The translations under genes were made by a program, and so were the position numbers. The notes beneath the pieces are model-generated. The model had not been told where the DNA came from and made no database searches. It saw nothing but the letters and a program-made list of their open reading frames with translations. Of a stretch of DNA of 64,000 nucleotides, positions 47,212-58,048 are shown piece after piece. Each line of letters starts with the position of its first letter. Positions within the stretch are counted from its first letter, which is position 1. Source of the stretch: Neopestalotiopsis rosae (taxonomy: Eukaryota > Ascomycota > Sordariomycetes > Amphisphaeriales > Sporocadaceae); the NCBI GenBank assembly GCA_023078685.1, contig JALGAS010000002.1, forward strand, positions 5,084,001 to 5,148,000, given 5' to 3'.

Positions 47212-49821
47212 GGCGCCAGGCTGATGCTTGCACAGCAGTTTGGTGTGAAGTCTAAATGGATTTTGTTGATGTTTTGTATATTAACATGTACCGAGGAGAC
47301 GGGTCCTCAAGGTAACGAAACGACCAGGTCAAAGACGGCGACAAGAAAGAAGAGCTCCCCACCAGATCTTCTTCAAACCCTCCTACAACTGAGAAGGAAT
47401 CGAAGAACCAAAGGAGCGGCGGAGTAAGTCGTTCGTGGTAGTCAGTCAGTCAGTCTTTTGTGACGTGGGTGACGTGGTTAAATGGCAGGAAGGAGGAAGA
47501 GAGAGGGCGGAGAGGGAGGGAGGAAAAAACGAGGCCAAAATGGGACTCGAGGTCGTCACGGGGGAAACACGCATTGGAGAAATTCTACCTAGTGCAGGTG
47601 CTCCATCCGCGGCCAGTAGCAGCCAAGCAGCGAGCGAGCAGCTCTGATGCTAGTTGGTCAAGCGTCGGGCCTCCTGAAGGGACAGACACACACACAGATC
47701 CCAATCCAGGACCTACCAGCCAGCCAAACCAGCCAGCTACCACTGACTCTGCCACGACCCCTGTCGACGGCTTCCCTGTTCTGCCCGATCTTGGAACTCT
47801 TGGTTAGCCGAAGGAAGGGCTGACAGCGCGGTAACACTTGAATAGCCGGGTGACTGGTGACTGCTGTCAAGTCATGGGCCAAAGAACAAAAAGCTAACTG
47901 GACTCAAGCTGCTAGGTACTGCTGCTACATGGACTGGATTCGTCTAAAGAAAGAGTTTACCCAATGCAAAATCATTCCATCATTGATTCGTCTCTAATTG
48001 TAATTGTTGAACAAAACTTTACTGGCCCGGCGTGAAAAAAAAATGATTTGACACGTAGCATCAATATACAGAAGATGCCATGGCCATATCAGGGACGGAC
48101 GGACATGTATAGTGGTTGCATGGTATAGGTGTGCGTTGCATGTTTCTCAATGTAGCATCTCCTTACTTTTAAGAGAAGATCTGGAACACGGGCTGCTGAA
48201 GGAGGGCCGTCAGATCTGCCAACCGTGGATCTGCGGACGGACTCGCGCTAGACATGATTGAAACTGCCTCCATAAACTCTGATATCGACAACCAAACCTG
48301 GAGAGCAGATTATCCTCTGTATAGTGTATTTTGACTGTTCAATCAAGAAGACGAGATTGACAAAGATGTCATCAGAAAGGGACGGATTACGAGTAGCCGT
48401 CTCGTGATTCGCGGAAAGGACCGAGAGTGCTGGAATGCCTCAAATCATATCCGCTTGAGCCTTTTTTTTGTGTGTCCTTTACTGAAGTCGAAGTCTGGGG
48501 TCCAGCTCGGCAGTGGGTGGAGCACTACTGGTGCTGCGCGCGTGGACGATGTACGTACCAGACGCGCTCTAGAAATTCTCTGTGCCGCATCGAGGTACCG
48601 ACCTGGCGTATTTGGTGTTATGGGTACGTGGCTGATCAGCCATTTTTGTTGCTGCTACTCGATCGGGTCATCCAAAGGGTAAATCATGTTTATAATCGAT
48701 AAAATTGACAATGGCAAGTAAAAGGAAAAGGAGCCAATAACTCATGCACGAGGCGATCTGGTATTCGTCAGTGCTGGCTGCGAGGCATTTCCCTCCCACT
48801 TCTGGTCTTCTTTCGGCTCTATCCGTCGGTAGGTGCTGTGAATTAAACAAAAACAAATGCTGGGTGACGTTATGATTTCATGTTTGATGCACGCACAGTT
48901 GCAAACATCTGCAGCATGACTAGAGCAGACCCAAAAGAGACATTTTGGCTAATTTGGAATATTGCTATCAGGAGCCCTACCATCAGCCGTTTCCTGAGGT
49001 AATTCTGGTCGACAGTCGGGTTCTTCTTGATGCTTGCGTATCAACCCGAGCTCATCAAATCTGACGAGCTGCTCAACAGAGAGGTCATGTTGCCGTTGAA
49101 ATTCTAGTGCACTGTCAGTACGTAGCTGTAGGTCTTGACAAGGCTTGACAACCTACTGGAGCTGGAGTGGATCTCGCTCCTTAAATCCTCTCTTTTAAGC
49201 CGAGAGGCCGATTGTGTTAGGTATCGACTGCACTAAAACTCAATCAGGAGCTTCCAAGGTTTGGGGGACCAGCAGTCCGCCGAGCCACAACCGGGCGGAC
49301 CAGCGCCACATCTCCCCTGTAACAGGCTCCGTTCAGTCCCCCCCTGCAGCCTGCTGGAATGCTCAGGCAACAAGGGTACCTGTTTGTGGCGTCAACTCTC
49401 AACATCGTGACGGTGATATTCCATCCTTTTTGTCTGTGATAGAGGTACCAGCGCCATCCGGACTTGGACGCTGACAGTCAATTTACATTCTGAGAGGCAC
49501 GAGTCGACCTAAGAGGAAAAAGGCTCGATCGGCCCTCTGCTCTGCATTGTCGATGCTCCAGGGCGGCGCCCTACAAGTACCTACTGCACCCAGCAAGTAC
49601 CAGATAGGCTGAGCACCTGATGACCCTGCCTTAGACCACGTCGGTCGGTTGCTGCCACGGCCGTTGCCTCAGCTTTGTTCTCTTGTAGATCATCGGATCA
49701 TCGGACAACTAATTGCGGAGGCATTTGACTCCAAATCGAGCTGTGGTGGCCATTGCTACTGGCATTCTGCGCGTCCCGCCAGCTCCTTGGATCCAGAGAC
49801 CATCCAGCTTCCTGTTTCACC
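47212..49821. promoter_or_regulatory. Divergent spacer between KGD1 and TFB1
   Basis: About 2.6 kb with no supported gene; it should contain both promoters. The KGD1-proximal part (about 47300-47560) is purine-rich on the plus strand, hence pyrimidine-rich in the KGD1 leader sense. Short CA runs occur near 47688. Confidence 0.55.
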
Positions 49822-51866
49822 ATGGCGCTCCCTAAAGGCTCGGCCGTGTACAAGAAGAAGGAGGGCACACTCACAATCAGCGATGACCAGAAATCTGTCA
49901 TCTGGACCCCAGCGGCTGCCCCTGGAGGCCCTCCAGTTGTGTCGCTGGCAGTTGCGAATATTACAAGTATGCCGCTACCAGTCTTGCAAAATCCTCCTCC
50001 CTGCTGGGATTCTGTCACTGACCTAACGCTCTAGATCTCCAGCAAACCCCAGATTCTTCGCCAAAGGTGATGCTCAAGATCTTTGAGAAGACGGCAGGCG
50101 TAGAGGAGCCTACAGCGTATCTGTTCAATTTCAACTCTACCGTCGATCCCAGAGGTGAGGCCAATGCCATCAAGGAACTGCTTTCCCGACTTCTTGCCGA
50201 TCTCAGAAGTAATGACCCGAATGTCCCTCGCCCTAATGCTTCGGCGGCTGCGGGAACCAGTGCTACTGCTTCGGGGGCAGGCAGTGGCTCTGGCTCGATG
50301 GCATTTGCAAGCGCAGCGAATGCGAAACCCCCGAGTGCGCGCATCTTTGATGATGGCCAGCTGAAGAGTGACATCGCGCTACAGCAGTCTCTCATGAAAG
50401 CCGATCGCAACCTTCATGAGATGTACATGGAGGCGCGCGCCACTAAACCAGACACCATGTCTGATGCAACATTCAATGCTCAGTTCTGGTCGACAAGGCT
50501 GAATCTCCTGCGCGCACATGCTATCGAGACTGGCCAAAAGAAGGGCCCATACAATATTCTTTCCGTTGCCAAGCCTGTCTCCGAGACGAGTGCAGATCCA
50601 AACCAGCCCGATCGGCAAAAGCTCAGCATCACTGTTGAGCAGGTCCAGCTGATTCTCAACCAGCATCCGCTGGTGAAACGCATATACAATGAGAATGTGC
50701 CACCGCTCACTGAAAATGAATTTTGGGAACGCTTCTTCCTGAGCAAGCTGGTCAAAAAGCTGAGAGGAGAGCGACCCGCCGGGAATGAGCAACCCGACAA
50801 GGTTTTTGATAGGTATAATGAATTTGAAAATATCACGGCCTTCTCGAGCAGACTCTTAACCCAACATGTACCACACATCATCGACGTGGAAGGCAACGAG
50901 GAAAATCAGGGCGGCTTCAAGGGAGGCAACAAGAAAGACGCCGAAATGCGTCCACGGGGTTGGAAACAAGTGCCCATCATTCAAACACTCAACAGCATAA
51001 GCGGCAAGTTGCTCGTCAACGTCACCCCTGCCGATACCGAGATGATGGACCCGGCGCGGCCAGAAGACGACGATATCTACAACCAGCTTGCGCTCCGTGA
51101 TCTACGCGGTGATGCCGAGGAGCAGCGCGTGATTCTCAACATTAGAGAGCAGAGCCGCTTCTTCTCAGCGCAAAGAGATGGTAACAACGGTTCTGACGAT
51201 GTATATGGCAAGCAAGATCCATCTAAAGCCCTGCGTGGTGTGAAGAGAGACATTGCCCAGCTCTATAGTGATGACACAATGGGTGTTGATCTACATGCAG
51301 CCATTGGTATCAACGACGACAGCGAGAGCGACGAGGAGTCGGCCAAGCGTGTGCACGTTGGGTCTCGCTCATCAAGACGAGATGCTCACAAGCAGGTACT
51401 CGATAGTATGAAGCAGAGGAGAGCCCAACTTTTCGGCTCCACTTCGGACGAGTCAACGCCCATGGGTTTGCCGGTCGATATCGCAGCCAGATGCAACCTG
51501 ACACACGCCACCACGATGGAATTCGTCAATCAATTCTGGTCAGCTTTCCTCTCGGGAGATCCAGACAGGGCCATCGAGGTTGGGTATCTCGTAGAGTCGC
51601 TCAAACGATGCAAAGAACGCATTGATGTTGTGGCTGCTGAGGCGGAGAAGGCACGCGAGGACATTATTGCAAGAAGAAAAGATGAGATCATTAGAGTGTA
51701 CGAGCGGACAAAGAAGAAGATCAAGTTCAATCCGAAGACCATCAAGGGTGGTCGCGACGCGGTGGAGAAACTCATGCAGCCCGTCCAGCACTCGCTGAAT
51801 TTGGCGATATCTGATTATCAAAGAGCACTGGCATCGGAAGGTGTACAAGTGAGCACAGAGTCCTAG
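49822..51866 (+). CDS. TFB1: TFIIH core subunit Tfb1 (p62)
   Basis: A predicted 658-aa protein. Exon 1 is 49822..49966, the intron 49967..50034 (GTATGC donor, CCTAAC branch site, CTAG acceptor), and exon 2 is 50035..51866. Splicing joins AVANIT to NLQQTPDSSPKVMLKIFE and completes the N-terminal PH-like domain (residues 1 to about 110), which in this family binds activators and repair factors. A Gly/Ala/Ser-rich linker follows. Two BSD domains (roughly 165-215 and 245-295) each carry the Phe-Trp signature (AQFWSTRL and NEFWERFF). The C-terminal third contains the conserved FVNQFWSAFLSGD region and basic helices that anchor p62 in TFIIH. It acts in transcription initiation and nucleotide excision repair with Rad3, whose gene is also in this window. 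Confidence 0.95.
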
Positions 51867-52391
51867 AGTATCTCGGGATATCTACATCTCTTGGCATAGC
51901 AGAGATGTCGTCTATATAATAGGCGAAATAGGCTGTTGCCCGCGTTATGCTGTATAGTATATTACTTTGCTTTCGGGGAGTAGGGAGAGAAAAATACCCA
52001 CCCCCTCGGGAGGCTGTCCCTTCCCATGGGTGCACATGGTCACAGCCCACATCTCTAGATAGGCTATTTAAGCAGATAGGTGAGGATGAATCTGGCAATA
52101 GCAAACGCGTCAGTTGTGACTGCACATGATAATTTCAAGTCCACGAGGTCAAACCTACCCCATCCTAGTTTGAGAAGATGGTCGGGGGAAAAGAAGACTG
52201 ACTGCCCTTTTTCGGAACTTCATGCTTCATTGATATTTCATACCTCGAGTGCATCATATCCGACAGCTTATTCCAGTCCTAGACCACGGGTCCTTCGTGG
52301 TATTGATTTCTTATTCCTGAAACCGCAAAGTGTTTTAAGCACACAGATCCTGATTCCTTACTCAAACATTTCCAAGCAGAAATAAACAACA
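51867..52391. other. Spacer between TFB1 and the 372-aa orphan gene
   Basis: About 525 bp, the TFB1 3' UTR and probable promoter of the downstream gene. No gene seen. Confidence 0.55.
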
Positions 52392-53510
52392 ATGCTCAAG
52401 CATCATGAACATGCAGGCCGCTCCACTGCAGCAAACATACGCATCCCCCTTGTCGAGAGAAGCAACAGGATATCACCTCCGTCATCCATCCGCTCTCCTG
52501 GGGACCAGACAAGGAAGACTCGGGGGTCTGGTCGTGAAAGTTCATTCTATGATACCGAATGCGTATCCCATGCAAGTATAACCAGTATTCGCAGAGTGTC
52601 GCCACGGCCTATAAAGATAGTGGCATCATCAAAGGGTCCGAAGCCGATTGAGGAGAAGGACTTACGGTCCGAGTCTCCGCTGTCTCGTCTTGGGACTACC
52701 CCATTCCTATATGGTTATGGTACAGAACTGCATCCCATCAAGGAAAGACACAGCATCTCAACGCTGAGAACGGCCAGCTATTCGGCATCAGATCTCTCCT
52801 CCTTGATACACTGTCCTCTGCGTTACACGAAACAACTCTTTAGCAGCGGTCCCATTCCTCAACGTCTGCGGCGTCGACAGTCGTTCAGCCTCGATGATGC
52901 CGACTATTTACAAAATTACGCATTGACGACAAGTCGCAGACCACCGCTACCCAAGCTCGAAACAATATACACATCAGCTTCTGCCAGTGATACAACCGAT
53001 GGGGAACGCGACTATAATACGCACAAGTATCCGTTTTCTCCACCATATTCACCGCCCACTTGCCTCTCGACACCCAAGAATATACTCAGCATGATTGAAT
53101 CGCATGACCGTCAAGGAGATGGGCACGAAGCGGCTCGTACCTGGCGTCGTCTTGTCCGGCGGTCTCGGTGCTTGTCCAGAGGCAGGACGGTATCTCACCA
53201 TGGCCGTATCATTCCAGATGAGCCAATGGTGTCATGTTACCCTGACTGGCCCCCACCATTGTACATGGACACATTGCAACATGGTGATGGTACCCAGCAC
53301 CACGTCGCTGCTGAGCAAACCTCACGACAAAACGATGTGTGCAGCCGGTGCAAGGCCCCTCGCAGTGAACGCCAGAGATATCGACCGAGCCCTCAAAGCG
53401 TTGAACATGGAGTTATGTCAGGTCGGTATCGTTGTCGACGTTGCACCACAAAGATGATACTGCGATCAATGTTTAGCTGTGGTAGCATATGCGCATGGGT
53501 TCACAGGTAG
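52392..53510 (+). CDS. Hypothetical protein with C-terminal CxxC pairs
   Basis: A 372-aa open frame starting at ATG and unrecognised. The protein is Ser/Arg/Pro-rich and probably mostly disordered, with no transmembrane segment or signal peptide. Basic RR clusters (for example LRRRQSFSL near the middle) resemble kinase sites. The C-terminal 60 residues contain CSRC and, about 31 residues later, CRRC, followed by a CGSIC, which could form a zinc ribbon. The length of the uninterrupted frame and its ATG support a real gene, but no homology confirms it. A GT dinucleotide overlaps the end of the frame, so a further exon is possible. It is transcribed in the same direction as TFB1. Confidence 0.55.
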   Translation: MLKHHEHAGRSTAANIRIPLVERSNRISPPSSIRSPGDQTRKTRGSGRESSFYDTECVSHASITSIRRVSPRPIKIVASSKGPKPIEEKDLRSESPLSRLGTTPFLYGYGTELHPIKERHSISTLRTASYSASDLSSLIHCPLRYTKQLFSSGPIPQRLRRRQSFSLDDADYLQNYALTTSRRPPLPKLETIYTSASASDTTDGERDYNTHKYPFSPPYSPPTCLSTPKNILSMIESHDRQGDGHEAARTWRRLVRRSRCLSRGRTVSHHGRIIPDEPMVSCYPDWPPPLYMDTLQHGDGTQHHVAAEQTSRQNDVCSRCKAPRSERQRYRPSPQSVEHGVMSGRYRCRRCTTKMILRSMFSCGSICAWVHR

Positions 53511-56500
53511 CCATCATATACCTACACGAAGACAAGGGATGAAATGTCTTCAGACATTGTATTGTTAGTGCTGATCCAGGTTTTAGTATAACAGAAATGG
53601 AGTGCGATGAGGCGATGAGGCGATGCGCCGTTGATAGAGTATCATGTGAAATATTTTCTCATAGAGCAGGAAACATGATGTTTACTTGTCCTGAATCGGT
53701 GGCTTTCGTCTGCGTTGACCACATCAATCTGAGGACGGCATGCATAAACTCGCCGGCGCCCTAACTCAGTCTCCAGCCCTGCCTATTAGGTATTTATATA
53801 TATATGTAAACAGAGGTATAACATGGACTCCATCATATCAAGTAAGAAGAGCCTACCCAGACTGGTTCTGGCTAAAAACATGTTTGCATTATTTATTCCC
53901 TCACACCTAGAGATCAGGTGGCTTGGCTGGCTTGATTTAAGCTATCGATTCGAATGCTTTTTTTTCTCTGGGCATACTCACCAATGACGATGATGAAGTT
54001 CATTTATCATTATTCCTGATATCGTCCTAGATGGCATATTGTCCACGGTCTATATTCCGACATATAACTACAAGCTGGAATTTTAGCGTAAACGTCCGTC
54101 AATAACTGAGGTTGAGATCCTTTAATCGTCACTAGAACCATGATATATATTCTTTGCAACTCGTGTTGTCCAGACCGGCATGTGAATAAGACAAGTCACC
54201 TACATCCTAAGAAATCAAGAAACAGCATCTGATATCAAGATCACATGCACTATACGAGATGGTATAATCTTCTGTTGACCGCTCGCGGCCTATAAAAGCA
54301 TTCTCCAGGGCTTACGGGAAACATGTACCACATCGATAACATTGTCAGTATCTGTAGAACGTGTGTTTGTCATCTCATTTCTGCAGGTTCAGCAAAATCT
54401 CCATTATCGTGGCGCCGTTGACATGTTTCGAGAAGACAGGCTCCAAGTTTCGCCAGTCAAGATTGTGCTATACAGGTCTCGAAGATAATCAAGTTCACCT
54501 GTATCGCGAGATCTGGTGCTACTCCATCTCGTACCGCTCAGATTTGAACGAGCCAGCACTGTAGCACAACAGACGGCACGGTAGATGGGCCTCGGGGACC
54601 AAAACCGAAGCAAATAAGCCCGAAAGAAGGAAACCCCTCCCCGTATGTCGGTAGGTACTCGATATAATGTTTGGGCAGAAAACAAGTGACAAGTAGCAGA
54701 GTAGAGGGCCAGGAAGACGAAGGGAGCATATCATCAAGATAAATGATGCCTTTCGCAAACATCTGGCCTCCCCAATCCTTCATTGGCCGTTAGAAACGTA
54801 TTCGGGCCCAGATGAAAAACCCAGCAACATACTGCACGAAAAGCAGGAAGAAAACCCAGAAAAAGAAAGGAAACGATGGCTTACACAACCAAAAAAGAAA
54901 CCACCTGGTAACGGTACTTTGCGAAGCGGTCAACCCCTCCTCCTCCCACCCTTTGAGCACCTGCTTTTGCTGCTTCAACTACATGACGCGAGTCCTCCAC
55001 AGAAACTCTATCATGCGGCCCCTCGGGTGAGAAGTAGAACGCCACCACTTTGTGCGCTCAACTTAGCTGCGCTCAACTTGATCCATCACCCGTGTGAACC
55101 ACTATAATAAAGCTACGGCAAGAGTTATGCGAAACTTATCCACGTGGTTTTGAGTTTCTTACAAACAATTTCCTAATTCGATCAGAACTGTTGGTAAGCA
55201 TATCATCTGGTAGACAAAATGTCCTGACCATTCATCTCGCACCATGTAGATGCTTCTGGTGGGCATAATTGGGTGGCTAGGCAAGCTAGGTAGGCAAAAG
55301 GTATAACCTCGCGTACATAAAGTATGTGACCATTCATTTTTCTCCCCCTAATCCTTGACTGCTCTCCCGTCCAGCCCGTATACACAAGGCTTTATCTAGA
55401 TCATCCATTTGAGTATTCATTGAGCTAGACCAGCTTCCGAGCCATGCGAGCTCATGGCAAAGTTGATGGCGCCAAGGCACTTACTTAAGCTTACCATTAG
55501 CTGGGCGATTTGATAGCTGCCAGCTCCACCAGTTGCATGTGCAAATGTTGATCAAATAGGCAGCAGGTGGATCGATAAGGAGGGGAAGATATTCCTGCCT
55601 GGCGAATCGTTGATGTTATCCTTGCGTGCGATCGTACATTTGTGTTCTCTGTCACCAAGTTCACGGACACTTGCCACGCTGATCTTCACAGGTAGCCAAA
55701 ATAGTCTCGATTTAGAGCTGTTCGTGCGGCGGGAGCACTAACTAAGTCGGTCCTCATCCCGAGCCTAGCGGTTGCACTGACATCGGACTTGCTACCATCG
55801 TCCATGTACGGGAGCAAAAAAAAAGACACCTGAAGCAATCGGCTGGCGAGATGAGCGTTGACTGTCTACACGTGGGCTCGTATGGTTGATGTTATTCCCG
55901 ATGCGGCGATCTTGGTTGATCACATATGGGGATTCCCATCATGGAAGCCGAGGCCCAAGCAGCATGTCCGTGGATGGTCAGCTCAAAACGGTCAAAGAAC
56001 ATTGCGGTGCTGCTGAGAATAAGTATGTAGATATTGGCTAAATTTCTGGATCGTGGGAGTAGACGACTGGTCGGGAACAGCACACAGTCCAACACTTTGG
56101 TTCGCCTTGTTCGCAGGCAAATAGATTGGGAGAGGGGGAAAAGAGGGAGGAAGAAAGAAGTTCAGTTCATGAGGTGAGTCAGGGATGCATCAGTGATGGA
56201 CGAAAACAAAAGTGTCTTGAATACGCAGGGATGTGGACTGATTTGACTGGGCAGCCGCTCGTCATATGCAAGTGATGGGTGCAGTCCTATTTCGACTATA
56301 CTTGCTTGCGACGGACCAATCCAGTGTGTAGGCAGAGTACCATTTCGGGTAGCACAGACGAACAAGACCTTTTGTGCAGGGGTCTCAGATGTGACATCTG
56401 CATCCACGAGCTCCGATGGCTCCTTGGCAGGTCAATGGCAGCTCAGCTTTCCCCATCTGCAAGGCGTGAGTGATCTAATGTGACCTGAGAGATCCGAGAT

Positions 56501-58048
56501 GACAAGAAACTGATAGACTGGCGCAACTTGGTAACAATTCAAGTAACGTTTGCTGAAAAGAGGGAGCGCAAATAGACTCATTCCTGAGTCAGATTCGGGA
56601 AAAGAAATCGCATGTTAATGTGAGAAGAGGAGAGACACGGCTGACCAGAGGAGGCGCCACGCTGGCCAAGGCCCAGCCATATCGTTTATGTTGTGCTCTC
56701 GCCTAGTGTAAATTGTCATGTACCTAGATCTTTCTTTTTCCTTCGTTTCTATAGATCTACCAATACCCAGCTGGGGATCACCGTATTTGTCGCGGGGCAA
56801 AGATTGGAATTCAAGCCGAGGGGGAGAAGCGAGAATGGGTAATCAATCTACCTTTTGGTCGCGCTTGAATAGAATGCCATCTCTTCTCGCTTGCGTTTGA
56901 AATACAACCAGTATATCATGTCGTGTCACCATGGAGATACATACATGCATAGATATGGTACATTTGCAAGGAATAAAAGCCCTACAGCAGGTACCAGTAG
57001 AAAGATCGACACCAATGGCGCTGAAGTTCCGATCAATTGGAGACGGCAGCAAGCAGCAGCAGCAGCAGCAAAAGAGGCACAGAGGCACGGCCCAAGCTAA
57101 GCGCTACTGACCATACCTTTGCATCCACCATATGATACTAGTATAGGTAGGCACGGACAACGCAAAGCTGGCAGAAGTTTTAGAGGGGGAGAAGGAGGAG
57201 ATAAGGTACTTCGACAGATCTATTGCATCTTCGGCTTGCTGGCTTGTGTACAGTCGGACGAGCAGGCCCAGGCACCGTGGCAAACGTGGGTGAAAGTGAA
57301 TACGTACAACTTCTGTCTTACCTCAACTCTGCTTTGCTTTTTCTTGAAAATGAAAACCCATCAACTCCACTCCCCGGGGAACTGCTCCCGCTAGAATCCT
57401 GTCTGTATTCTTTTTTCCTCTGTTTTCAAGAATTGTCCCTACTGGTTTTTTGAATGTAGGCGATTGCTCTTTGGAAAATAAACGCTTGATCCATTCCAAT
57501 CCGCAATGCCCAAATTCTTCAAACGCCCGGGCTGTTTGTACTCAGTGCAGATCTCCGAGCATCGCTAGTATAGTACGGCGGTCCGAGTCCACGAGAAGTG
57601 GGAACGTTGATGGGCGAGAATAAACCACAACGACACCTCGGCATCCAGACATAGCGCTCCGATCTTGGGGATATATCACCAAGAGGCAGTCAGGTTTCGT
57701 GGCGGGCTGGAGGTGCCTCTTCCTCCGCCTCGTGGGAACTAAAGCAAGCATTTGTTAAGCCCAATCCGGCAGAAAGAAACGCCAAAGTTCTTGGTCCTGT
57801 CAAGACTGTCATATTTGCGCTGTCAAATGCCTGAGTTTCTTTGACAGATCAACACTTAGCCAGATCAGTTCCTTCGCCGTCGCCTTCTATTGTGCGCCGC
57901 TTCATTTGTCGACACCTACTGAACAAAACACCTGTCGCCGGAACATCATGATATATTGATAGAGGGGGCCCGACTGAGAACTTTTCGAGCTGGACCAAGG
58001 CGTGCCGACCCTAGACGATAATCACCATAGCTGGGGCCCGAATCCGAA
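53511..58048. other. Gene-poor region of 4.5 kb
   Basis: Between the orphan gene and the MHYT gene I find only short overlapping frames on both strands (under 100 codons) that match nothing. An AT-rich patch lies near 53790-53820 and a CAG-type repeat near 57046-57070. The last few hundred bases should be the MHYT gene promoter. Confidence 0.55.
57046..57070. repeat. GCA trinucleotide repeat
   Basis: About eight imperfect GCA units with one A insertion, in non-coding DNA. Confidence 0.9.
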
